From the NCBI GenBank assembly GCA_902624315.1, contig CACNXC010000004.1, forward strand, positions 26,562 through 90,561: DNA of 64,000 bases, given 5' to 3'. The position numbers and the translations under genes are program-made. Below the pieces are notes generated by a model, which was given only the letters and a program-made list of their open reading frames with translations, was not told the DNA's origin and searched no databases. Positions 52,220 to 60,771 of this stretch are shown here, piece by piece. This stretch comes from an uncultured Pelagibacteraceae bacterium (GTDB lineage Bacteria > Pseudomonadota > Alphaproteobacteria > Pelagibacterales > Pelagibacteraceae). How positions within the stretch are numbered: the first letter of the stretch is position 1; the number at the start of each line of letters is the position of its first letter.

Positions 52220-52542
52220 CTCTAACACAAAAAGCTATACTCTAACACAAAAAAAAAATAATTACGTTAAAAATCAATTTTTGTTGATTTTATTGACTTT
52301 TTTTATTTTTAATTAGATAATTTTTCTCTAACACAATTCTTAAATACTCTAACACAATTTATTTTTTTACTATTGTGTTAGAGCTATGAGTTTAGATTTA
52401 AAATTTCTATAGAAAAGCATTTTTAAAAAATGGTGATTTTACTCACTTTTTCACAATTATAGCCCATTTTGAACATAATATATTTTTTTGTGTTAGACTT
52501 TAATTCAGTTTTGTGTTAGAGATTCGTTAAATTGTGTTAGAG
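52220..52542. repeat. Array of eight CTCTAACACAA motifs in two orientations
   Basis: Forward copies (CTCTAACACAA) start at 52220, 52240, 52326 and 52347. Reverse copies (TTGTGTTAGAG) start at 52373, 52488, 52511 and 52532; the copy at 52488 ends in AC instead of AG, and the other seven are exact. Neighbouring copies in a group are 20, 21, 23 and 21 bases apart, about two turns of the helix, so bound proteins would lie on one face of DNA. The sites run from about -343 to -21 relative to the downstream start codon, with the last three over the expected promoter. I saw no other full copy in the window. Confidence 0.9.
52347..52383. repeat. Perfect 12-base inverted repeat at the centre of the motif array
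   Basis: The fourth forward copy and the first reverse copy extend by one base each to form CTCTAACACAAT / ATTGTGTTAGAG (52347-52358 and 52372-52383) around a 13-base AT loop. It could be a protein-dimer site or fold as a hairpin in RNA. No poly-T run directly follows, so an intrinsic terminator is unlikely. Confidence 0.7.
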
Positions 52543-52562
52543 AATATTTTAAAGGGTTGTAA

Positions 52563-55028
52563 ATGAGTGATCATGATGATGATAAAAAAAATATAAATCA
52601 AGATTCAACTAGTGATGAGTCTGATAATAAATCTTTGGTTGAGGAAAATAATCAACCTGAGAGTGTAGAATCTTCTAATGAGGGGTCATTGAATGAAAAT
52701 AATGATCAAAATAATGATCAGCCACAAATTTTTGATACTGCTAACGAAAAAAAAGATGAAAATCAGGATCCAATAACTCAAAACAATGAATCAAACATCC
52801 AGGACGCTAATGAAGCGCAAAACTCTGATGTCTCAAGTGAAAAAAAAGACGAAGATACTGGTTCTGGACATCAAGTTATACATAAAAAAGATGGTCGACT
52901 ACATATTTATGTTCGTCAAGACAAATATAAAGGTGAATTAAAATCAAAAAATTGGGTTGGTAGACTTTATATAGATGGAAAACAAAAAATTTCTTCTTCT
53001 GGAACAACTAATTTAGATGAAGCAATCCCAATTTTAGAAAAATGGTTTGATGATATTCAAGAAGAGAGCGAAAGATTAAAAAATCAAGTTAACAATGAAG
53101 AAATTGGTGAAAATATAAATTCTCCTGAAGAAAATATTTCCTCTAATGAAGATAAACAAATATCTCAAGATGCTTTAAGAGAAGTAGAAAAAGTTCAAAC
53201 ACCAATTGATAATACTGAAACCCAGACACAAGGTCAATCAAGTCCGGTTATCAGTAATGAAAATACTGAAATAAGTAAGCAAGAGCAACTAAAGGGTAAA
53301 ATCTCAAATATTTTTGGAAAACTAAAAGATATTAATTTAAAGAAATTATCTTTTGGAAATAAAACTGACAAACCTTCTTTTAACAAGTCACAAGCTGGAA
53401 GTTTAAAATCAAAGTTTGATAGTTTTTTTAAATCTAAATTAGGCAAATCAACCGTTCAAGGTGAAGAGATATTAGGAATAGAACTTGCTAATAAAGAAAT
53501 TAGATTAGTCCAAGTATCAAGCAATAAAGCTAATCAATGGGTATTAGATAAGCTTTACATTCATCCCGTTGAGATAAGTGATGATACTACTCCTATAGAG
53601 AATGCTGATAAATTTTCAGAGGAACTAAAATTAGCTATACAAAAATATAAATTATCATCACCAAATGTAGCGATATCTATTCCTGTCACTAGCGCAATCA
53701 TCAGAGTTGTGACAGCGCCTTTAATGAATGATGAAGAGTTAGGTAAGGCAATAGAAACAAACTCATTATGGGAAAATTTAGTTCAGTTGACAGATAATTT
53801 AGAGGATTACTCCATTTTTCATCAAGTTATTAACAGGAATCAAAAAGATAATACGATGGATATTTTATTCGTTGCTTCAAAATTAACGGACATCAATAGT
53901 TATACTTCAATTATAAAAAATGCTGGGTTAAACCCAGTAATTATTGATGTAAAATGTTTTGCTTTAAAGTCAGCTGTAGATCAATCCAATCAATTAACTA
54001 ATAGGCCAGAAGATGCCAATTTAACTGCTGTTTTAGAGTTTGGTTTGGACGAAAATTATTTGATGATCCTTTACGATAATAATCCGATTATAACGGATAT
54101 TTTTATAAGAGGACAAGATAGAAAAATTTTGCAAGAGTCACAGGATGCTGAGGAAAAAGAAGGATTGGTTAGAAGATATGTAACTCAAGTTAAACAAGCA
54201 ATCCAAGATTTTGAAACTAAATACGAAAAAAGAATTAGAAATATAAAAGTTGTATCCGACATTGAAAGTGTAGAGGAATATTTAGCGAGTTTTAGAAAAA
54301 GTTTAATGAATGTTGGATTTAATACTTTTGATCCAACTGAAGGTTTACAAATTCCAAGTCAAAATAAACAAGTTTTAGAGAATAAAGTTAATAAATCATA
54401 CCTATCTACCTCTATCGGTTTAGCATTTAGAAAACTTGATGTTTTTGGCTATTATAAATTTGTTACTGCTGTAAAAAATATCAATTTGTTACCTGACCGA
54501 TCAAGCGTAATGAAACAAAAAAAGATGAAAGCAATTTCAGGTTTTGCCTTTAAAGGGGTTACAGCTGTGGTTGCTGCAGTATACTTATTATTATTTGGCT
54601 TATCTTTTTGGAACATTTTTTCTTACAACTCTAAGCTAAAAGAATATGACGCGGTCTTAGCAAAACATTCTAAATTAGTAGCACAAAAAAAAATAGTTGC
54701 TAAAGAACTTGGTATTATCAATACATCTTTGAAATTAAGTCAATCACTCTCATCTAACAAAGAATTAACTTACAGAATTTTAGCCCAAGTGGCCTCAAGT
54801 GTTCCCAACAGAGTAAGATTTGACCGAGTAGAATTTAACGGATCAAGAAAATTAACTATTCAAGGTGTAGCAGCAAGTGATCAGGATATATTAAAATTTA
54901 TCGATAATTTAGGTAAACAAAAATTAGTTGAACAAGCATCGTTGTCTTCTATGCGACTACCTCAGGGTCAAGCCGGAAGTGCAACAATGAAAGGTTTTAG
55001 AGTATTTGTAAAAATTAAAAGAGGTTAG
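52563..55028 (+). CDS. PilM-PilN fusion with acidic N-terminus and integrase-arm-like domain
   Basis: An 821-residue protein. Residues 1-100 are acidic, Asn/Glu/Asp-rich and disordered-looking. Residues 101-170 (start GHQVIHKKDGRLHIYVRQD, then VGRLYIDGKQK and GTTNLDEA) resemble the small three-stranded-sheet arm or AP2-like domain at the N-terminus of phage integrases. A linker follows to about 300. An actin-like PilM domain spans about 302-630 (ILGIELANKEIRLVQV). PilN then begins with INLLPDR at 640-646, a membrane span at about 663-685 and a periplasmic fold. In most bacteria PilM (cytoplasmic) and PilN (inner membrane) are separate proteins joined through that INLLP peptide. A good ribosome-binding site lies at 52551. 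Confidence 0.85.
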   Translation: MSDHDDDKKNINQDSTSDESDNKSLVEENNQPESVESSNEGSLNENNDQNNDQPQIFDTANEKKDENQDPITQNNESNIQDANEAQNSDVSSEKKDEDTGSGHQVIHKKDGRLHIYVRQDKYKGELKSKNWVGRLYIDGKQKISSSGTTNLDEAIPILEKWFDDIQEESERLKNQVNNEEIGENINSPEENISSNEDKQISQDALREVEKVQTPIDNTETQTQGQSSPVISNENTEISKQEQLKGKISNIFGKLKDINLKKLSFGNKTDKPSFNKSQAGSLKSKFDSFFKSKLGKSTVQGEEILGIELANKEIRLVQVSSNKANQWVLDKLYIHPVEISDDTTPIENADKFSEELKLAIQKYKLSSPNVAISIPVTSAIIRVVTAPLMNDEELGKAIETNSLWENLVQLTDNLEDYSIFHQVINRNQKDNTMDILFVASKLTDINSYTSIIKNAGLNPVIIDVKCFALKSAVDQSNQLTNRPEDANLTAVLEFGLDENYLMILYDNNPIITDIFIRGQDRKILQESQDAEEKEGLVRRYVTQVKQAIQDFETKYEKRIRNIKVVSDIESVEEYLASFRKSLMNVGFNTFDPTEGLQIPSQNKQVLENKVNKSYLSTSIGLAFRKLDVFGYYKFVTAVKNINLLPDRSSVMKQKKMKAISGFAFKGVTAVVAAVYLLLFGLSFWNIFSYNSKLKEYDAVLAKHSKLVAQKKIVAKELGIINTSLKLSQSLSSNKELTYRILAQVASSVPNRVRFDRVEFNGSRKLTIQGVAASDQDILKFIDNLGKQKLVEQASLSSMRLPQGQAGSATMKGFRVFVKIKRG

Positions 55029-55030
55029 CT

Positions 55031-55720
55031 ATGGCGTTAGATATGAATATAGATTTAAAAAATATAAACTTGTCTGATTTAAAAGACAAGATTTTAAAGT
55101 TAGCTGACAAAAAAACACTGATCAAAATTGGTATTATCTTTGGTGCAATTGTTTTTTTCTTGATTATCTATTACGCAATCTTAAGCCCAATGGTGGAAAC
55201 TAGAAAAGTTAAACTAGATGACATGAATTTAAAAAAAGAAGAAACAGTAAAATTCACAAATGATATAAGTTCAATGAAAAGAAAGATTAAAAAACTTAAA
55301 CCAGATTATGAAAAATATTCGAGCCTTTTCCATTCAAAAGCTGAAGTAGAAGGCCTTTACCAGACACTAAGCATCTTTGCAGGACAAAATGACTTGGTGA
55401 TTTCAAAAATTGAAAAAAAACAAATTAAACAAGTTCTAAAATCAACTGCTTTGGCAAAAGCAGATGGGAAAACAACAGGACAAACGAGTCAGCCTGAGGC
55501 AAAAGATATCAAGAATATTGCTTATTATCTTATTCCCGTTGACTTTGAAATAGATGGCAATTTTATTGGTTATATTAAATTTAAAAGAGCACTATCTCTT
55601 TCTAATAAGATGTTAAACTTTGACAAAGAGTCTATTCAAGTGGTACAAGGAGATTCAACTGGAGCGATAAAAGTTAGAGGAACATTAACAATTGTAGGAT
55701 TACCAGATGAATTTTTTTAA
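55031..55720 (+). CDS. pilO: Pilus alignment protein PilO
   Basis: A 229-residue inner-membrane protein with one span at about 32-52 (IGIIFGAIVFFLIIYYAIL), a coiled coil (about 58-95; KEETVKFTNDISSMKRKIK) and a periplasmic ferredoxin-like end with FEIDGNFIGYIKFKRALS. It pairs with PilN to form the alignment complex between the inner-membrane motor and the outer-membrane secretin. It starts two bases after the fusion gene and overlaps pilP by 14. Confidence 0.87.
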   Translation: MALDMNIDLKNINLSDLKDKILKLADKKTLIKIGIIFGAIVFFLIIYYAILSPMVETRKVKLDDMNLKKEETVKFTNDISSMKRKIKKLKPDYEKYSSLFHSKAEVEGLYQTLSIFAGQNDLVISKIEKKQIKQVLKSTALAKADGKTTGQTSQPEAKDIKNIAYYLIPVDFEIDGNFIGYIKFKRALSLSNKMLNFDKESIQVVQGDSTGAIKVRGTLTIVGLPDEFF

Positions 55721-56213
55721 AATAATATTTATTTCCCTACTCTTTATATATACTGCTTTTGCATCAATGGCTGATAGCCATGATAATGAGCAAAATATAA
55801 TTGAAAAAGCAAAAGAGATAAATCAAAAAGTTAAAGAAAAGCAAGCAAATACTCAAGCGAATATTGGTTCCGAAATAGATAATGCGGAACCACTTCCATT
55901 AAACGATCCTTTTGTAGGTGACAGTTCTCTATCAGGAGGTAGCACCATGTTAACGAGTGATCCAAAAGAGGCACAAAATGAAATGAGTTTATATAAGTTT
56001 AAGTTAGTTGGAGTAATGTCCACTGCAAAAGATCAAGGATTTGTCTCTTTAATTAATGCTGGTGGAGACGTTATCACTATAAGAATGTTTGAGGAATTAA
56101 GTCCAGGAGTTAAATTAATTGCAGTGAATAATAAAGAAGCAGTGTTTGAGAAAAATAGCGAGTCTTTATTAGTAATCAATTTTAAAAATCAAATTTCGGA
56201 AAGAAGCTTTTAA
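55707..56213 (+). CDS. pilP: PilP-like periplasmic pilus protein
   Basis: A 168-residue protein with a signal-like N-terminus (residues 1-20, IIFISLLFIYTAFASMA), an acidic disordered linker, and a C-terminal beta-sandwich (about 95-165: YKFKLVGVMSTAKDQGFVSL and GGDVITIRMFEELSPGVKLI) like the PilP/GspC HR domain that docks on the secretin. There is no lipobox cysteine, whereas PilP is usually a lipoprotein. It is short and lies exactly where pilP should be, between pilO and pilQ. Confidence 0.75.
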   Translation: MNFFKIIFISLLFIYTAFASMADSHDNEQNIIEKAKEINQKVKEKQANTQANIGSEIDNAEPLPLNDPFVGDSSLSGGSTMLTSDPKEAQNEMSLYKFKLVGVMSTAKDQGFVSLINAGGDVITIRMFEELSPGVKLIAVNNKEAVFEKNSESLLVINFKNQISERSF

Positions 56214-56216
56214 TTT

Positions 56217-57767
56217 ATGAAATTCAAAAATAAAATATCATTAATTTTAATTCCTTTTTTATTTTTAATGTTGACTGGCTGTGCTGAAAAAATGGCCAAG
56301 AAGACTTTTAAACATAATACTCCACTTATTAAAACAGATGTTAAGCAACTTGGGAAAAAAGAGTTAGAAAAAAGTGCTGAAATGGGACCGATTCCAATTG
56401 AAGGAGATGTTGTAAAACTTAAAAAAAGAAAACAACTATCATCTGTTAAAGAAAGAAACTATCTATTAATTTCTGAGGAATTTGAAAATTTAAAACAAAA
56501 TGTTTCATTTAAATTTCAAAATTTAGATTATAAAGAAGCGATGGCTTTAATGGCCGAGGTAGGTAAAATAAATATTTTAGTTGGTGAGGAAGTTGCCGGT
56601 GCAATAACTGCTGAACTAGATAATGTTCCTTGGGATAAAGCATTTAATGCATTATTAGATTTAAAAAGCTACGCAGCAGACATCGACGTCGCAAGTAATA
56701 TAATTAGAGTATCAACTCCATCAAATTTAACTTCTCAAGAAAGTTATAAATCAGCTAGAGCTTCAGCTGTAAAAAAGAAAGTAGAGCTAGAGGACTCTGT
56801 TGAGCCCATAATTTCAGAAATTTTTAGATTGTATTACATTTCACCTGCAGAAGCTAAAGCTACAATCACAGAACTTTTTACTACAGTAGGAACTGGTTCA
56901 AGTTTTATGCCAATACAAGTCACCGAAGAAAAAACTACAAGATCAATAATAGTTAGAGGAAAAGAAAAAGACTTAGACATTGTTGACAAAGTAATAAGAG
57001 AAATTGATAAAAGAACTAAGCAAGTCTTGATCGAAGCTTTTATTGTAGAAGCAACATCAACTTTTGAGCAAGCATTAGGAAAAAAAATGGGTGCTGCATA
57101 CACAAGAAATAGAGAGAGAATTGGTGGTACAATAGGTGGAAGTTCAGTCGGGGCAGCTGACGGCTCTGGAGCTGCATTGTCTGAAAGTACTGCTGCTTTT
57201 ACCAACTCAGCTGGTTCAGATAATCTTTTTAGTTTCGGAACTGCTGGTGCAACGAGTGGTATAGGTATTTTAAGAAAAACTGGCTCAGCAGTGTTAAAAC
57301 TAGAGTTAGATGCCTTAGAAACTCAAGGACTAGGAAAAACTGTTTCCAATCCTAAATTATTTACTTTAGACAATCAGACAGCAAGCATTAAACAAGGTGA
57401 ACAAATACCTGTTTCTGGAGGTGACGGAGCAGACACGTTTGCTGATGCCGCTTTAAAACTTACGGTAACACCTAACATTATCGGTGATGGAAATGTAATG
57501 TTAACAATTGTGGTTAACAACGATACTCCTAATAGGTCTACACCAGGTACACCTGGAATAAATACAATGGAAATAAACACTAAATTACTAGTAGCAGATG
57601 GAGATATTGTAGTAATTGGTGGTATTAAGAAAAATAATGTGGCTAGTAGTAAACGAGGTGTTCCAGGTGCGAGTAAAGTGCCTGTGGTTGGAAATTTATT
57701 AAAAGGCACTTCAAAAGCTGATACAATGAATGAACTATTAGTATTTATAGCTCCAAGGATTTTGTAA
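56217..57767 (+). CDS. pilQ: Type IV pilus secretin (PilQ/MshL type)
   Basis: A 516-residue outer-membrane ring that lets the pilus cross the outer membrane. The N-terminus has a lipobox, MLTGCAEK, so the mature protein should be a lipoprotein. A secretin/TonB short domain is near 95-165 (FKFQNLDYKEAMALMAEVGK), an N1-type domain near 190-260, and the secretin core from about 270, with the conserved VSNPKLFTLDNQTASIKQGE stretch and the end VVIGGIKKNN with VPVVGNLLKG. There are no AMIN domains, and it is shorter than the about 700-residue PilQ of Pseudomonas. In length and lipobox it resembles MshL. Confidence 0.9.
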   Translation: MKFKNKISLILIPFLFLMLTGCAEKMAKKTFKHNTPLIKTDVKQLGKKELEKSAEMGPIPIEGDVVKLKKRKQLSSVKERNYLLISEEFENLKQNVSFKFQNLDYKEAMALMAEVGKINILVGEEVAGAITAELDNVPWDKAFNALLDLKSYAADIDVASNIIRVSTPSNLTSQESYKSARASAVKKKVELEDSVEPIISEIFRLYYISPAEAKATITELFTTVGTGSSFMPIQVTEEKTTRSIIVRGKEKDLDIVDKVIREIDKRTKQVLIEAFIVEATSTFEQALGKKMGAAYTRNRERIGGTIGGSSVGAADGSGAALSESTAAFTNSAGSDNLFSFGTAGATSGIGILRKTGSAVLKLELDALETQGLGKTVSNPKLFTLDNQTASIKQGEQIPVSGGDGADTFADAALKLTVTPNIIGDGNVMLTIVVNNDTPNRSTPGTPGINTMEINTKLLVADGDIVVIGGIKKNNVASSKRGVPGASKVPVVGNLLKGTSKADTMNELLVFIAPRIL

Positions 57768-59518
57768 TGTTAAAAATTAGTAGAGAAAGTGAAATTAATT
57801 TAGTTAATGTTTTAATTGATAACGATATTATTTCTGGGAAAGATTTAATTAATATCAAAAAAATAAGCACTGAAAGTAATAAATCTCAAATTGATGCAAT
57901 TTTTGAATTAAAGCTAACTGATGAAAAGAAAATAATCGATTTATTAATAAAGGAACAAAATTTAGAGACCATTGATTTAAAAAAAGTTGATATTACAGAT
58001 GAAGTAAAAACAGTATTACCATCCAATTATATAAAAGTAAATTTTGTAGCGCCATTCAAAATCGATGGAAAAACTTTACATATAGCAATTTCGGATAGTT
58101 CAAAACTTGGATTAATGAGAAATTTAAAAGCTATAACAAAAAAAAATATTGAACTCCATGCTGCTAAAGTTTCTGATATCTCAGAGTTTATAGAGAGATT
58201 AGCAAGTGAAACAGATGAGGTCACAATTGCATCAATACGAGATGAAAATAGAAAAAAAATAAAAACTTTTGAGTCTGATTTAGGAGAAGCGGGTGAAGTC
58301 TTGGAAAAAGCACCTGAGGAGGATATTGAAGCTATAGAGAATGAATCTGAGGTAATAAAATTTAGTACTGCAGTAGTAGCTGAAGCAATTAAAATGGGAG
58401 TGAGTGATATTCATATTGAGCCTTATAGATTTACTTCTAGAGTAAGATATCGATTAGATGGAATGTTGCAAGAACAAGAGCAATATAAACAATTCCTTCA
58501 TGATAATTATGGTGCGGTAGTTACTCGATTTAAAATTATGGGTAAATTAGATATTGCTGAAAGAAGACTACCACAAGATGGAGCAATAAATTTTAAAATA
58601 GAAAATAAAGTAGTCGATCTTCGTTTATCGATATTACCAACTGCAAACAACGAGAGAATTGTAATGCGTATTCTTAACAAAGATGCGGGTGATATAAAAT
58701 TAGAACAATTGAATTTTGAAGAACAAGATTTAAAAAATTTGAGAAAAGCAATTCATAGTACTCAGGGATTAATATTAGTCACCGGCCCAACAGGTTCTGG
58801 TAAATCAACAACTTTGTATAGTATTTTAAAAGAGGTGAGCAAACCTCATTTAAATATTTTAACTGCCGAGGATCCTGTTGAATATGAATTAGATGGAGTT
58901 GGACAAGTTCAAATCAAAGACCATATTGGCCTAACTTTTGCATCAGCATTAAGATCTTTTCTAAGGCAAGACCCAGAAATTATTCTTGTTGGAGAGATGC
59001 GAGATAAAGAGACAGTTGATATTGGATTAAAAGCAGCATTAACGGGTCACTTGGTATTTAGTACACTTCACACTAATGATGCGCCAAGTACAATTACTAG
59101 ATTACAGAATATGGGCACACCCGATTATTTAATCAGTGCTGCAACGCAATTAGTTGTTGCGCAAAGATTGGCAAGAAAAAATTGTAAAGACTGTAAAGTA
59201 CCTGATGATGATGTAAATCCAAAAGTTCTACAAGATTTAGGATTTAGTGCCGAACAAGCATCAAGGGTTAAAGCTATTAAAGGCAAAGGCTGTGCAAAAT
59301 GTAATGATACTGGTTATAAAGGTAGACAAGGTATTTATGAAATTTTAGTGGTATCAAAACCAATTAAAGAAGCAATCTTACGTCAAGCAACTACTCCTGA
59401 ATTAAGAGAAATTGGAATTAAAGAGGGCTTTCAAACCATGAAAGATATGGGGCGAAGACTAATTGCATCTGGAGAGCTTAATTTTAGAGAGTACGAAAGA
59501 GTTCTTTCAGGCGAGTAA
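57767..59518 (+). CDS. pilB: Pilus assembly ATPase PilB (MshE-like)
   Basis: A 583-residue extension ATPase. The N-terminal MshEN/T2SSE domain is at about 1-150, then the core: Asp-rich ISDIHIEPYRF-type segment, Walker A TGPTGSGKST, the Asp box TAEDPVEYELDG, Walker B EIILVGEMRD and the His box TGHLVFSTLHTNDAP. The zinc finger is visible as CKDCK and CAKCND. It hydrolyses ATP to add PilA to the growing pilus. Its start codon overlaps the pilQ stop by one base; pilC follows after two bases. Confidence 0.95.
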   Translation: MLKISRESEINLVNVLIDNDIISGKDLINIKKISTESNKSQIDAIFELKLTDEKKIIDLLIKEQNLETIDLKKVDITDEVKTVLPSNYIKVNFVAPFKIDGKTLHIAISDSSKLGLMRNLKAITKKNIELHAAKVSDISEFIERLASETDEVTIASIRDENRKKIKTFESDLGEAGEVLEKAPEEDIEAIENESEVIKFSTAVVAEAIKMGVSDIHIEPYRFTSRVRYRLDGMLQEQEQYKQFLHDNYGAVVTRFKIMGKLDIAERRLPQDGAINFKIENKVVDLRLSILPTANNERIVMRILNKDAGDIKLEQLNFEEQDLKNLRKAIHSTQGLILVTGPTGSGKSTTLYSILKEVSKPHLNILTAEDPVEYELDGVGQVQIKDHIGLTFASALRSFLRQDPEIILVGEMRDKETVDIGLKAALTGHLVFSTLHTNDAPSTITRLQNMGTPDYLISAATQLVVAQRLARKNCKDCKVPDDDVNPKVLQDLGFSAEQASRVKAIKGKGCAKCNDTGYKGRQGIYEILVVSKPIKEAILRQATTPELREIGIKEGFQTMKDMGRRLIASGELNFREYERVLSGE

Positions 59519-59520
59519 AA

Positions 59521-60753
59521 ATGGAAGCTTTTACTTACAAAGGAATTTCTGACGGAAAATACGTCGAGGGTGATATAGAAGCTATAAACCTTGATGAAGC
59601 CTCACACCTCTTAAAAGAAAAGAAAATAATAATCACAAATATTATTAAGTCTAAAAAGAAGGCAGGTGAAAAGAAGAAAAAAAGTGGATCCTCACTTTTT
59701 GGTAAAAGCAAAAAAGTAAAAGTAGAGGATATTCTTATATTTTCAAAGCAATTTGCAACTATGGTAAAAGCAGGTTTGCCAATCTTACAAGTTTTAGCAA
59801 TGCTTAGAGATCAAATGGAGAGCCAGGGGATTAAGGATATAATTGAGGATATAAGAAAGAGTTTAGAGGGTGGAGTAAATTTATCAAAATGTTTTGAAAA
59901 ATATCCTCAACATTTTGACAATGTGTATGTCAACTTAATCAAGGCAGGAGAAGCTAGTGGTAAATTAGATGTATTCTTACTTAAAATAGTAGACTCGCTT
60001 GAAAAAAAAGAAAAAATTAAGAAGAAAATTAAATCTGCATTAATGTACCCAGCAATAATGTTTACAGTAGCAATAACTGTTAGTGCGTTCATGCTTGTTA
60101 AAGTAGTACCTGTATTTGCTAAAATGTATGATGGTATGGGTTTAGAGTTGCCAGCAGCTACAGCAACCATCATGGCTATGAGTGATTTTTTAAGAGGAAC
60201 AGGTGGAAAAGTTATCCTTTTTGGAAGTATAATAGGTTTTTTTGGATTCAGGTTTATTACAAAAAGAAACGCTGCAATTCGTTTTAAATGGCATAAACAA
60301 GTTTTAAAACTACCATTGTTTGGGGATATGATTTTAAAATCTATGTTAGCTAGAATTTCATTGATTATGGGAAATTTAAGTGCAGCGGGTGTAAACTTAT
60401 TAGAGAGCTTGGAGATTGCAAAATCTGTCAGTAACAATGATGTTATTACGGATGCTCTAGAGAATGTTAAAAAAGGAGTTTTTTCTGGAGACACATTAAC
60501 AAAACTTTTTTTAAAAGAGCCATTGTTCCCCCCAACATTTAGCCAATTAATCTCTGTAGGAGAACAAACAGGTCAATTAGATGAAATGTTTAATTCAGTA
60601 GCTACTTATTATGAGGAAGAATTTGATACTACAGTTGATAATATGTCTAGTCTAATAGAACCGATCATGATTGTTTTTATGGGGGTGATGATTGGTGGAC
60701 TAATGATTGCAATGTACTCACCAATATTTAACGTTGGTGCTTTAATTAATTAG
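59521..60753 (+). CDS. pilC: Pilus inner-membrane platform protein PilC
   Basis: A 410-residue GspF-family protein with two similar cytoplasmic halves (about 70-170 and 275-370) and three membrane helices (about 174-196, 225-245, 382-405). Typical stretches are FSKQFATMVKAGLPILQVL, YPAIMFTVAITVSAFMLV and LISVGEQTGQLDEMFNSVA. It links the PilB motor to the pilin helix. It ends the plus-strand pilMN-O-P-Q-B-C operon and converges on the autotransporter gene 18 bases away. Confidence 0.95.
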   Translation: MEAFTYKGISDGKYVEGDIEAINLDEASHLLKEKKIIITNIIKSKKKAGEKKKKSGSSLFGKSKKVKVEDILIFSKQFATMVKAGLPILQVLAMLRDQMESQGIKDIIEDIRKSLEGGVNLSKCFEKYPQHFDNVYVNLIKAGEASGKLDVFLLKIVDSLEKKEKIKKKIKSALMYPAIMFTVAITVSAFMLVKVVPVFAKMYDGMGLELPAATATIMAMSDFLRGTGGKVILFGSIIGFFGFRFITKRNAAIRFKWHKQVLKLPLFGDMILKSMLARISLIMGNLSAAGVNLLESLEIAKSVSNNDVITDALENVKKGVFSGDTLTKLFLKEPLFPPTFSQLISVGEQTGQLDEMFNSVATYYEEEFDTTVDNMSSLIEPIMIVFMGVMIGGLMIAMYSPIFNVGALIN

Positions 60754-60771
60754 ATTGATTATTTTTATATT

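Larger units (their letters stand above)
52023..52562 (+). promoter_or_regulatory. 540-base non-coding, extremely AT-rich control region
   Basis: This is the largest gene-free stretch in the window apart from the tmRNA locus. It has no credible frame and is built of poly-T and poly-A runs. Its only non-random feature is eight copies of an 11-base motif. The last part carries a ribosome-binding site AAAGGG at 52551-52556 before the ATG at 52563. Its length and repeats stand out against the 0-60 base gaps elsewhere and suggest strong regulation of the pilMN-O-P-Q-B-C operon that follows. Confidence 0.6.

Noticed and set aside
52220..52542. Possible CRISPR array
   Set aside because: The repeats are only 11 bases, occur in both orientations, the larger gaps are irregular, and no cas genes are nearby.
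52023..52562. Possible replication origin (AT-rich with iteron-like repeats)
   Set aside because: No DnaA-box consensus TTATCCACA was seen in it and no replication gene flanks it; the position before a pilus operon fits regulation better, though an origin is not excluded.
56834..57709. Two minus-strand frames inside pilQ (123 and 111 residues)
   Set aside because: They are antisense shadows of the conserved secretin domain, rich in Pro/Ser/Val as expected from reverse reading.
59907..60494. 195-residue frame opposite pilC
   Set aside because: It is the antisense shadow of a clear PilC gene, has no family features and no neighbours that fit.
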